Both the position numbers and the translations under genes were made by a program. This document shows positions 46,481 through 58,405 of a stretch of DNA of 64,000 nt, one piece after another. Under the pieces are notes generated by a model. It made no database searches and was not told the origin of the DNA. It was given only the letters and a program-made list of their open reading frames with translations. The stretch is from positions 85,521,604-85,585,603 of the forward strand of contig NC_082695.1 in assembly GCF_949987515.2 (NCBI RefSeq). The letters are read 5' to 3'. Numbering within the stretch: position 1 is the first letter of the stretch; each line of letters starts with the position of its first letter. This DNA is from Delphinus delphis. Lineage: Eukaryota > Chordata > Mammalia > Artiodactyla > Delphinidae.

Positions 46481-46988
46481 CCTCAGGACCCACTCTTCAC
46501 TACTGAAGTGGCTCAAAGATCAAAACAAAACTTGCATAAATGTTACCCATGCTTTCCTGATCACACAGGCTGGGGATCCAAATAGGGCAACCACAGCCCT
46601 ATCCTACCAGATGGGGGAGACCAGCAGTTCTCAAATGGTCCGAGGGCCCTCGATGGTCCTCAGGAGACTTTTAGAGGATCCATGAGGTTCAAGTTCTTTT
46701 AACAGTACTGAGATGTTATTCTTTCTCTTACAAGTGTATTGCAGAGGTTGCATGACATGTGATATTGCAGGAGACCCGATCCAGAAGGAGATGAAAAGAC
46801 AGCTGCTTTCTCTTAAGCCAGGCTTTAAATGATTTGTAAAACTCTTCTCATTAATTTTTTTATTTTGGAAAAAATAGTTATTTTTTAGTAAAGATGGTAA
46901 TGTGTAATGAGTTTTCTATTGTTATTTTTAAATGAATTAATACATAACGTATTTCTCTGTTCTAATTTCTAATACGATAAATATCAAT
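46481..46988. other. Unique intergenic DNA
   Basis: Nothing recognisable. Confidence 0.5.
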
Positions 46989-46998
46989 AGTTATAACC

Positions 46999-47319
46999 GG
47001 GGCTTCCCTGGTGATGCAGTGGTTAAGAATCCGCCTGCCAATGCAGGGGACACAGGTTCGAGCCCTGGTCCTGGAAGATCCCACATGCCACGGAGCAACT
47101 AAGCCCGTGCGCCACAACTACTGAGCCTGTGCTCTAGAGCCCACGAGCCACAACTACTGAGCCCATGTGCCACAACTACTGAAGTCCATGCACCTAGAGC
47201 CCGTGCTCTGCAACAAGAGAAGCCACCACAATGAGAAGCCCACGCACCGCAAAGAAGAGTAGCCCCTGCTCGCTGCAACTAGAGAAAGCCCACACACAGC
47301 AACGGAGACCCAATGCAGA
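46999..47319 (+). mobile_element. CHR-type SINE (long, CHR-1-like)
   Basis: 'gggcttccctggtgatgcag', tRNA B-box-like 'ggttcgagccctgg', 'gcaacggagacccaatgcag'. Flanked, beyond its purine tail, by agttataacc (46989-46998) and agtcataacc (47558-47567), one mismatch. Confidence 0.94.
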
Positions 47320-47557
<238 letters not shown>

Positions 47558-47567
47558 AGTCATAACC

Positions 47568-50029
47568 CACATAGACTAACGTTATCTGGGACGCTCCATA
47601 GGGAGGGGTAAAGGAGTCCTAAGATGGAAAAGTTGGAGACCTGAGGTTGTAGAAGATTCGAGCCCTGATTACTACATGGGCCGTCTCCTCTCTTGTCCCC
47701 ACTTGCTGAGGGGACATCTCTGTCACCATGGACGCTCCTGATGCTTGCACCAAGGTTACCCAAGTCCAAGGCCCAGGGAACTGAAGAATTCTCTGAGGGC
47801 CACCCCTCTGCAGGCCAGACCCCACCTGTGCCCTGGGCCGCCTCCACTGGGCACATGGCCCTCAGGGTGAGAATTCTGTCTCTGCATCTTCAGGGAGAGA
47901 CGCGGCCTGTGTGGCTGACTTCCAGGCGACATCCTGGCTCTCCCCCAGCTAAGGTTCTGCTCAGCCCCCATCCCCGTGCCCGCAAGGAGGAGGCCTCACA
48001 GCCCACATTCCTATTGAAGAATCACTTCAGAGCTCAGGTGTGGGCCCACGGTCCACGTGAGGGACGGTCGCCCAGCTCTAGCTGGGATGGCTCCTCCTGC
48101 CCTCGTGTCCCTGGATCTGTTGACCTTGGACCACATGCCCACAACCTCCTGTCTTTATCCAGGATGCGTATTTCTGGGAGGTCACTCTGCATCTCCCCTG
48201 GGTGATACCCAGCCATGCTGCAGAGACATTGATCAAGCCGGAGTCCTGCCACGTAGCGTTTGCTGTGAGCATGTGTGTGGGCCCCTCCTGTGACCCTGCT
48301 TCCCATCCACTCTGCTTTCTCGGTGCTGAAGGCAGTGAGGGTCTAGCTCTGAAGGCACCAGACTCTCTCCCGCAGGGGCGCATGGAGGTGGCGTCTTAGG
48401 CAATGAGTTTATACCTTTCCAAGTTGTGAAGGAGCAAACATGTGTCCCAACTTTATGATTTTGGTTCTATTTTATTCTCCTCTGGGCTAATCCTCTTTTC
48501 TTAAGACCTTCCAAGAAAATATGCATTACCTACCATTTACACTGAATACAAATTTAAGATTTTGTTTTGCATTTTAAAAATTTCTTTAATTATAGAATGA
48601 GATGAGAGACTCTTCTATCCTCTTAAAACATGGATTTTTTTCAAGCAGGCATATCATTTGGGGGGTAGAGGGATGCCTTTTTGTTATTTCACTATAATTT
48701 GTAGGAAATTTTCTATATACAGCTGGCTGGCCGGGAGCAATACAATTTTATTATTATTGTCCTTCACCCCCAAATAAAAGGAGGACAGAATCCGAGGATG
48801 AAAAGGCAGAGCTTCATTTTGGGCAGAGGGGCTGCAAAGTCAGCATTTCTTTAGGAGATGCGCACCCCCAACTTGAAGCTATCAAACTAGAAACGGCCAC
48901 TTAAAATCTCCCCTCCTCAAGCCACCGCGTCTCACTTCCGTGGAATTGTCGCGCTGGCGGGGGCCAGTCACCCAGGCTGACCCACGAGCCCCTTCCAGTG
49001 TCCAGTTTCTGCGATTCTAAGCCCGAGTTCATTATCTAGGAAAACACATTAAAAATAATGGCGAGTAAAGCACGTCAACACGGCTCACAAATTATAACAG
49101 TCGGAAGCAGTTGGGATTAGATAAAATGTATATTATTTTATGGAACAAACATGCAGACAATGCAATTTTGTTTAACGGTAACCGTATTATCCAGTGACTC
49201 AGTAATGGAATTCAAAACTTTATTATTGAATATTACGTTCCAGGTTGCATAATGGAACTGATGTAATTCCTCAGTTGTCTTCAGAGCTGTTTCCCTTCAC
49301 TCGTAATCATTTATTCTGGCGATTTTAGAGGGCTGCTGAGCAGCGAGGGTAGGCACTAAAGGTGGGCATTAGGAAGTTGCACTAAAGGGAAGATGGGTCT
49401 TCCGGACTGGCCATGTGACAATGTGACAGCCTCACTCCCTCAGCGGGGCCGGCCCAGCCTGGGAGCTGGTGGATGATGGGGGAGGGCCAGCGTTGCCACC
49501 TTCAACCTGACAGTTTCCTGAGAGGCTTCCTGGTGCAGGAATAATTAGAGCTGGGAGGCTAAGTCAGACCATGTCTGCCTCACTTAAGAGATCCAGCTGC
49601 AAGTTACAGGACGTCTGGGTGCAGCCGGGCTCCAGGTTTGGATCCAGAGTCTTTTCACCTTGAATCATGCCATTCCTGCCTTTTGTCATCATGCATCACA
49701 GCGAAGGGCTTGTGTCCTTTTTGAAGAATGAGGAAAACTTTCCCTTCCTCTCCTTGCCTCCCTGTCTTATGGCCAGAATCATGCTTCACGCCCATGGCTG
49801 GCCAAATCCATCACTCAGCTTGGGCCAATTAACATTCACGCCTGGGAGTGGGAATAAGGGTCCACTGTCCGACAGTGGATCCAGTTCTGCTAGGAAGGAA
49901 GAGAGACGAGGTCTACGGCTGACCAGCTTCTAGAGAGGAGAATGAGACCGACGTATGTGGGTGTGACGGCACTGGGGCAAGTGTGAAACAGACGACTGAG
50001 CATCCGGGCAGTGAAGAGTGTTCATCAGG
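47568..50029. other. Unique intergenic DNA with candidate conserved block
   Basis: No gene recognised. Positions 48990-49340 are unique and AT-rich, with several ATTA/TAAT and ACAAT words, CpGs retained and no transposon. Confidence 0.45.
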
Positions 50030-50041
50030 AAACCACAAGAG

Positions 50042-50330
50042 GGCTTCCCTGGTGGCGCAGTGGTTGAGAGTCCGCCTGCCGATGCAGGGGACGCAGGTTC
50101 GAGCCCTGGTCCGGGAAGATCCCACGTGCCGCGGACCGGCTGGGCCCGTGAGCCACAACTACTGAGCCTGTGGATCCGGAGCCTGTGCTCCGCAACAAGA
50201 GAGGCCACAACAGTGAGAGGCCCGCGCACTGCGATGAAGAGCGGCCCCCACTTGCTGCAACTAGAGAAAGCCCTCGCACAGAGACGGAGACCCAACACAG
50301 CCATAAATAAATAAAATTAAAAAAAAAAAG
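50042..50330 (+). mobile_element. CHR-type SINE (CHR-1-like)
   Basis: 'ggcttccctggtggcgcagt', B-box-like 'ggttcgagccctgg', tail 'ccataaataaataaaatt' plus A-run. Flanked by aaaccacaagag (50030-50041) and aaatcacaagag (50331-50342), one mismatch. Confidence 0.95.
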
Positions 50331-50342
50331 AAATCACAAGAG

Positions 50343-51321
50343 GCTTTCTTTCCATTTTCGTTTCAAGACCATTTTGTTGATCGTTTATTTAACGGGATCC
50401 TGAAGCTGTGGCGTCTACTTTTTCCTGTGAGGCTCCTCGTCTTCCCTGCTCTGCGGAAGTCGGGATTCAGGGGAAGCTCGGCCGCGAGGGAGCGTTTGGT
50501 GCTGCCAGGAGAGAGAAACAGACTACAAACGGCCACCCTGAAATTAAGAAAACAGCTTCTCTTTGTCCTTCAGGCGTCCGAGTTGGGATGAGGTGGAAGC
50601 CCGTCTGTTACCTCTGTGGGGTCTTCATGCCACAAGCCCGGGTGAACCAGCTTTGGTAGATGCAGCAGCTTTAGATGTGTTTTGTACTGAGCGCACGAAG
50701 TTCCCCAAACGTCTAGATCTGCCTTTGTCCCTGCCATTCAGAACAGCCTTCGTTTCTTGCTAATTCACGCACTGTATCACAGACACGAGCCTCCCTCGAG
50801 AGCTGCCTTTTACTGTAAATAGTCTAGCACTGATGTGTCTCCGTGACCGTCGGCTGTAACGACGGTCCCTGGGATGTCATAAGCCAAAGTGGCTTCTGTT
50901 AACAGTTAAAACACAAGCATACAGATCTTGTACCTTTCTTTCTCAGTGAGGTGATAGTGAAAATTCCTACGGTAAAAGGTTTGGGAAGCACCGTAAGGCT
51001 GGAAAAACTTGTTAACTAGGATGTGCTTGGTTAGATAGATTTCTAAAATGAATACGGCTGAGTCACTCCCCATGGGGCGGACGGAGGTACTGCCCTGCTG
51101 AAAGGCAGTTGGTTGAGGCCCTGTTTAATCCTTTGGACCACAGAAAGTTGAACTGTGTCTGTGGACTATCTCTTTAAGAAGGGAGAAAGCAGAAAAAGGA
51201 AGGGAAAAAGCTTATTCTGTGGGAAAAAGTTGCATCCTAACTCTTTGTCGGGTGAGTTCGCTAAATGTTTACATAAAGAGTTGATCTGGGACAGTAATTG
51301 AACGTAATTACATTGGGCTTT
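50343..51321. other. Unique intergenic DNA
   Basis: Nothing recognisable. Confidence 0.5.
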
Positions 51322-51335
51322 AATAATTAGCACAA

Positions 51336-51908
51336 GACAACCTAAGTGTCCATCAACGGATGAATGGATAAAGAAGATGTGGCACATATACGCAATGGAA
51401 TATTACTCAGCCATAAAAAGGAATGAAATTGAGTTATTTGTAATGAGGTGGATGGACCTAGAGTCTGTCATACAGAGTGAAGTAAGTCAGAAAGAGAAAA
51501 ATAAATACCGTATGTTAACTCATAATAAGGAATCTAAAAAAAAGAAATGGTTATGAAGAACCTAGGGCAGGGCAAGAATAAAGACGCAGACGTAGAGAAT
51601 AGACTTGAGGTCACGGGGAGGGGGAAGGGTAAGCTGGGATGAAGTAAGAGAGTGGCATGGACATATATACACTACCAAACGTAAAATAGATAGCTAGTGG
51701 GAAGCAGCCGCATAGCACAGGGAGATCAGCTCGGTGCTTTGTGACCACCTAGAGGGGCGGGATAGGGAGGGTGGGAGGGAGGGAGACGCAAGAGGGAAGA
51801 GATATGGGAACATATGTATATGTATAACTGATTCACTTTGTTATAAAGCAGAAAGTAAAACACCATTGTAAAGCAGTTATACTCCAATAAAGGTGTTAAA
51901 AATAAATA
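51336..51908 (+). mobile_element. 5'-truncated L1 (ORF2 end and 3'UTR) with 14-bp duplication
   Basis: Starts in the ORF2 C-terminal region ('taagtgtccatcaacggatg', 'tggaatattactcagccata', 'aaaaaggaatgaaattgagt'), then 3'UTR ('ggagatcagctcggtgcttt', 'gttatactccaataaaggtg') and an A-rich tail. Perfect duplication aataattagcacaa at 51322-51335 and 51909-51922. The low divergence of the ORF2 part suggests a fairly recent insertion. Non-autonomous. Confidence 0.95.
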
Positions 51909-51922
51909 AATAATTAGCACAA

Positions 51923-54900
51923 AGAGGAAAGGCCCATGATGAAATGTTCCCAACATTCAGATTAATTACACTGAATACTTAAATTCTTGTAGAAATCGTT
52001 TCTGTTTCCAGACATGGGACGTTACTCTTCATGATTTTTACGGCTCAGAGCTCCAGGCATTGTAACACACATTCTGAAAGCCCGGCTTTCCTGGGGAAGC
52101 GGCTGGGTGGGCTGCCCTCGCCCTTGGGATCCATCTCCCGTGTCATAGGTCTCCTGTACACACACCTGTGGGTCACAGTGGTTGCCTCCTTCCGCCCTCT
52201 CCATGTCCACACAGCTCGTTTTCTCTTTTTTTCCCCAACAGTGCAGCACGATGATGGGAAATCTCAGAGAGAGTGGGAAAGTGAGAGGCAGGTGGACCCT
52301 CAAGTCCATAAAAAAGCTAACAGCCTCCCTTCAATAATTATATCTCTATAAAAAATAATAAAGGAGATACAGGGCCCGCATTTTATGGCCTTTACGCTAA
52401 CGTGCTGCTGAAACTGACTCGGAAGATGTAACGCGGAAGAGGGTTGCGCGTTTCTGGGAAACGTGATCTTGCCTGTTCCATTCAACCCGTCCCTACTGTA
52501 GCCAGCTTTCCGTGCGGTGGACAGTCTGGGCCATGGTTCCTCGTGGCCCCTCTGTCTCCCAATCTGTATTCTGCTCAGATCCCTATTGAACCCTTCAGGC
52601 TTTGGAATTTCCTGAGTGTTGCCGCAGTGCTGCTAAATTAACTTCTCCAATGGTAAATAGCTGCAAATATGTCCCTTATGGGCCCCTCAGGGCTCCTCCT
52701 CAGTGGAAGGGAGAAAATATTCTTGGGTGGGGATTGCGTGGAAAGAACAAAAGCTGATCCCCTCAGTAGGATTCTTTACTTTCAGATTTAACTCTTTCCG
52801 CTAAGACCCTAGTTGCATGCTTCTCATTTTTCTAATTGTGCAAAGGAAAGGAGGAGCGTTCCTCTGGTTGTTAGAATGACAGAGTGGCTAGCATTCGTCT
52901 GGTATCACTCTGTACGTGTAGTGCCATGCGCTTCCTCCCCAGCTTCATAATGAGCTGTGGCCGGCAAGGTATTGAGGCAAGGGAGGGATGACCTGATCCA
53001 ATTTCATGTTTATTCCACAGCCAATGTCTTCCCTATTGCTAATGAAAGAGTGTCCCGGGACTGGCATAGCCGAGGCTGGCGGCTCAGTAATATCATACTT
53101 TTGGCTTGAATTCCATTTAAATCCACATTCTTGTAGGGTTTGTAGCCACATTTAAAACGGATCCAAGTCTTTTAAAAAATGCCTCCAAACATCTACTTAA
53201 ATAGTTGAAAATGATCACGTTGACAGCGTTGGCAGCCGTTTTCTTCCTTTCTGTGTGTATAATTTTCTGCAGGCTGGCTCATCCGCCCCCTTTGTGAGAG
53301 CAAAGCAGCAGTCCCCGGAGAGAGCACCCTCACCTGCAGGGTGTGCCTGCTAGGAGCCAGGCCTGTCACGCACCGAGCCTTTTTTGAGCTCGGAACTGAT
53401 TTGGCCATGGAAAAACACAGTGCCTTGAAAACCAAACGATTCCCCCTGACACCTCTGATTTAACAAGCGAAGGTTTACGAATAAAAAATAGAAATGCTTC
53501 CCCAAAGCATTGGGGAATGCTTGAAGATCCTAAGGGCTCCCGCTCCCACCGTGGGCTCCCGTGCGATCCCACCAGGATGACTGCTCTCAGGCAGTGTGAA
53601 GTGGGATACGCAGGAAACACACATACAGAGCTCTCGATACCAGAGCAGGGGATCAGTTGTTGCCGTGATATACATATTCATAACCTGGCAGCTCTAGGAG
53701 CCTGGGTAGGCATAAGGGACTGGTGAGAAAAAAAGCTGATTTATGATGATCTCAAAAACATGGTCTCCAAAGATGTATTCTGCAGCTCTGAGACCTCAGG
53801 TTTAAGCTCTATTAATTTTACAGAGCTGTCTGGGATTACCCATCTGTTTAAAGGTTAACTGTCTTCACACTTATGAAATGGGTATTTCTGTTTTGGTTCT
53901 TACTTTGTTCCCGTTAATGATTTATAAAATACAAAATGCGAAGCCAGTGAAATAGCTTTAAATCTTCAGTACGAAACACCTACCTGACCAAATTTTTGAG
54001 AGACACAAGCATTATTTCAGGTTCTTTGCAGTGACAACCTGGAAATTCTGCCACTTCACACGTCTCATTTTGAACAGAGTGAAAGGGAAACATCAACCAT
54101 GCAAAATCATGCATTTTAGAAAGGAAAATCCATTTGGATGAATATCATAGAGTATATATGTTTGGGTGTTGGGAGTTTCTTCTTAGATTGCTCTTCTAGT
54201 ATCTTTTCTACATAGAATACTACCCAAATACATGCCTTTCAGTATCTGAACACGATTATGTGCTTATGTGCAGTTCTGTTAACATTTCCGGGATTTTATT
54301 TCCTTATATAAAAGAGCACATCATTTTTCTCTCTTGAGAGTTTTGGAAGTATGAGAGCTTTGCTCTGCAAACCTGCTTTGGAACATTCCATGTTGAAAAT
54401 TCTGTGACCTCACACCATTTCTTAGTCAGTTGGTTAGCTTTTTGTTCTGTGGTTAATAGGATCAGCTCAGGAAGGTAATGACTCGAATTTCATTATCTAC
54501 GAAGCACTCTGTTGATGTGGAGTGAGAGCCTGACACCTCAAAGGCCCTGCAGCTTCCCCACACACACGTGTGCCCCGCGATGGTGCAAGGGGTCCCAGTG
54601 TGCTGGCCTAGAGGTGCAGCTGCCCGCCGGTTCACCTGTCCTAAGTCTTTGGGTTGGGCTGCTAAGCTTCTACCAGACACTTGCTAGGATTAGGGTTACC
54701 ATGGTTACCCAAGAGCAGCCCCATGGGGTGGACTAAACTCAAACGCTGTTCTCCAATCCAAACTTTTTTGATTGTATAATCCGATCAGTACAAGTTTTTT
54801 GGGCATTTCTCTTTCTATACACATTTTATGATTTCATAAAGTAATATGCATATTAATATTTTAAATGCAGTATAAAGCATGCATAAAATAGAAATCAAAG

Positions 54901-55479
54901 CGATCTTATGTGGGTGAAGTCGAATATTTTTAAGTTACGTATTCTTTATATCATTTATTAATTGTACAGAAATACTTTTGCTTTCATCTTGTAGAGGTTT
55001 GCACTCACGCTCTTGACGTTTGGCTGTAGAACATGGTATGAATTACCACGGCTTTCTACCATCATTAACTAATATTTCAACGCACAACATGAACTGAAGG
55101 TAGGGTGGTCCTTAATAGTGGGGATTGGTCAAGTTTCCATTATCTGTGTTTTGTGATTTGGCGGCACAAGGAAGGGTCACTCCTGTTTCCCTGTAGCTAG
55201 TCTTTGCTAGTCCGTCCTATCTATCTTCAAGTCCCATATTTTGTGTACATACCTTTCTTAAACCACCTGCCCATTTTGTGAGTGCAAATTTGGTTAAAAC
55301 TAAGCAATACAATCTGAAATCCACTTAGCTAGTCGCAGGTAAACTGTACCATGTGGTAATTGGCCAACTTACCCTATGGTTTCCCCATGGGTGATCTCGT
55401 TGGGGTGTGTACATTCCACTCAGTGATCACCGTTTCAAACAGGGAACAAAGCACTCAAGCCTAATTTCAGTGTCAGCAG
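51923..55479. other. Unique intergenic DNA, no gene seen
   Basis: About 3.5 kb without a recognisable gene or clear repeat. AT-rich from 53750. Palindrome taatatgcatatta at 54842-54855. Open frames are short and featureless. Confidence 0.5.
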
Positions 55480-55728
55480 AAAGTGTCACTGATTACAGAG
55501 CACACGTACTGGAGTCAGAAGCCCAGGGTGAAGAACTGTCTCCACCACGTACTGTCCCAGAGACCTTGAGCAAGTTCTGTCGCGTCTCTGTAGCTGAGTT
55601 TCCTCATCCGTAGCGTGGGGGCAGTAATAGTATTTCTCTCCTAAGGTTTATGAGGAATAAATGAGTTGAAGCATCTAAAGCAGTGTCTGTTAGGCAGGGT
55701 GTGTTATAAAGTGCTAGCGATTTATACC
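55480..55728 (+). mobile_element. MIR SINE
   Basis: 'actggagtcagaagcccagg', 'gagaccttgagcaagttctg', 'ctgagtttcctcatccgtag', 'aggaataaatgagttgaagc', 'ttataaagtgctagc'. Nearly full MIR order. Confidence 0.8.
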
Positions 55729-56065
55729 ATTGTCATCATCATCCCTATGATCTTATTACCAGTCAATATTATTTATTGAACTTGAATCTAAGTGATTGTG
55801 GTGAATAAGAAAGATTAAGACATGAGCCATAGGTGTTTGATCGCAAAAGTCAGGACTTGGTTAGAATTTCATTTGGGGGTTCTGGGCACAACCAGAAATA
55901 GTTTCAAGCTAATTACACAAGCGACAGGCTGGCTGCAATGGTCATCTGCTTCCCCTCCTGCCCTTGGTCTGCGCCCACGCCCTCCACGTAACTACCCTAA
56001 TGTAGATGTCTCAATTCAGCACAATGAAGAGTGTCCCGCAACTTGCCCATGTTACATTTGTTTTT
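55729..56065. other. Unique intergenic DNA
   Basis: Nothing recognisable. Confidence 0.5.
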
Positions 56066-57025
56066 TGTATTGACGTATAGTTGATTTACAATGTCGTGTT
56101 AGTTTCAAGTGTACAGCAATGTGATTCAGTTGTATATCAGTTATATATATATATATATACACATATGTATATATATATATATATGTTCTTTTTCAGATAC
56201 AATGTCGTGTTAGTTTCAAGTGTACAGCAATGTGATTCAGTTGTATATCAGTTATATATATATATATATACACATATGTATATATATATATATGTTCTTT
56301 TTCAGATACAATGTCGTGTTAGTTTCAAGTGTACAGCAATGTGATTCAGTTGTATATCAGTTATATATATATATATATACACATATGTATATATATATAT
56401 ATGTTCTTTTTCAGATACAATGTCGTGTTAGTTTCAAGTGTACAGCAATGTGATTCAGTTGTATATCAGTTATATATATATATATACACATATGTATATA
56501 TATATATGTGTTCTTTTTCAGATTCTTTTCCCTTGTAGATGATAACAAGATATTGTGTATAGTTCCCTGTGCTGTATAGCAGGTCCTTGTTGGTTTTCTA
56601 TTTTATATATAGTAGTGTGTATATGTTAAACCCAAACCCCTAATTTATACACCCTCCCCCCAATCCCCTCTGGTAACCTTAAGTCTGATTTCTATATCTG
56701 TGAGTCTTTTTCTGTTTTGTAAATAAGTTCATTTGAATCATTGTTTTTGATTCCACCTATAAGCGATATCATATGATATTTGTCTTTCTCTGTCTGGGTT
56801 ACTTCACTCAGTATGACAATCTCTAGATCCATCCATGTCACTGCAAATGGCATTATTTCATTCTTTTTTGTGGCTGAGTAATGTTCCATTGTATATATGC
56901 ACCACATCTTCTTATCTATTCATCTATCGATGGACATTTAAGTTGCTTCCATGTCTTGGCTATTGTAAGTAGTGCTGCTATGAACATTTGGGTGCGTGTA
57001 TCTTTTTCAATTAGTTTTCTGCAGA
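56066..57025 (-). mobile_element. L1 3'UTR and ORF2 end, antisense, with tandem array
   Basis: Antisense L1: tail at 56066, the four-copy array (56087-56522), then 'ttccctgtgctgtatagcag', 'tctgtctgggttacttcact', 'gagtaatgttccattgtata' and 'cttggctattgtaagtagtg'. In the minus frame the ORF2 C-terminus MEHYSATKKNEIMPF is still readable. Confidence 0.92.
56087..56522. repeat. Four tandem copies of a 107-111-bp unit within the L1 tail
   Basis: Copies start at 56087, 56198, 56307 and 56416 with tacaatgtcgtgttagtttc and end gttctttttcaga. Each contains a TA-rich segment with tatacacatatgtata. Differences between copies are confined to the TA-run lengths, apart from a final tgtg in copy 4. Confidence 0.97.
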
Positions 57026-58170
57026 TACATCCATGGTAAATATTATACTCAAGATTTGGTTGTACTCCCCATATACCTCCTTGATGTTCTAACCTTCATT
57101 TTTTCATCCTAAATCTCAGTAAGAAGATGCTAATATTTTTTTTAAAAAAGACCTAAGAGGTAGAGTAAGTTTTGATTAACTGTGCTGACAATCTAAAATG
57201 CTCTTCTGACTTAACTTGCTAGTTTCCCTGTGGCTTAGCCGGGACGCGGGTTTTAGGTGCAGGAATCAATCACACCCGCCCTAAGAATTCAGACTTCTCG
57301 AGACAACGCAGGCCGATGATTACTTTGTGTCTATCTCTGTCTTTCTCCCTCATTCTCTTCTTTAAGACTCGCCTCTGCAAATGTTCTCCAGCTGTTGAGA
57401 AATTGTTTTTCATCTGGAGCCAGCAATTGTTTTTAAGAGATTGATTCAAATGCAAAAGGAGCCCCAGGGACGAGTATTTGCATTTAAACAATAATTATTA
57501 GATGCTGAAACTGTGGCTCCATGAGGCAAGAATTTCTAATTATCCTCTATTACGTGGACCCCAACTTTTCCGCAGCTCTCTGGGGTCCATGCAAGCTGCG
57601 GGGCACAGCGTCCGTGCACGCATCAGAAAAGACACGCGTGGTACGTCTGCTCCAGTGGCCACAGGGCCCGGGGCCTCTGGATGCCCCTGAGTTGACCCCA
57701 AATTTGTTTTGGTTCATTCAAGACCCCGAGGACAGACATCCGCCTCAAAGCACGAATGGTACCATAACCTCTGGTGTCCCTTTGCCTCTAATGGAACTGG
57801 GCTCGGGGAGCCGCATCCTGGGGCTGCTTCCCCTTGGCTGAAACGGGCATAGCAGTGGTCCCGGGGCTCAGTTTCAATGGCCCCATCTGATGACCTTTCT
57901 GGTGACACCGTGGCACAGGCAAGAGGCCTGTGTGAGTTTTTAGTGGTCAAAACTATCACACAAAAGGGGCCAAGTTTGAAGGTTGGTTGTTTCAGTAATA
58001 CAGTAGGACATTGCTCTTAATTCGAATCCCCGAAAAATAAGATATAAATAAATATTATAATAGCTACATAAATAAAAAACATTACACACGAACATAAAAT
58101 AAAAAGAATAGTAAAGAGGTTATATATCATGAGCTTTGTAAATGGTAAAGACAGAGCAGCATGAGTGGTT
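57026..58170. other. Unique intergenic DNA
   Basis: No gene recognised. About 58030-58110 is an A/T-rich low-complexity patch. Confidence 0.5.
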
Positions 58171-58182
58171 TCCTTCTCCCTC

Positions 58183-58391
58183 TTTTTTTTTTTTTTTTTG
58201 CGGTACGCGGGCCTCTCACTGTTGTGGCCTCTCCCGTTGCGGAGCACAGGCTCCGGACGCGCAGGCTCAGCGGCCATGGCTCACGGGCCCAGCCGCTCCG
58301 CGGCATGTGGGATCTTCCCGGACCGGGGCACGAACTCGCGTCCCCTGCATCGGCAGGCGGACTCTCAACCACTGCGCCACCAGGGAAGCCC
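58183..58391 (-). mobile_element. CHR-type SINE (CHR-2-like), antisense
   Basis: T17 followed by 'gcggtacgcgggcctctcac' and ending 'gccaccagggaagccc'. Flanks share ctccctct plus T-run (before 58183 and at 58392-58405). One of the best-preserved copies in the window. Confidence 0.95.
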
Positions 58392-58405
58392 TCTCCCTCT
58401 TTTTT

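Noticed and set aside
50042..50120. tRNA-like head with a B box (ggttcgagccc) as a tRNA gene
   Set aside because: It is the tRNA-derived head of a SINE. The same head recurs in other SINEs here, with a non-tRNA body and A-rich tail.
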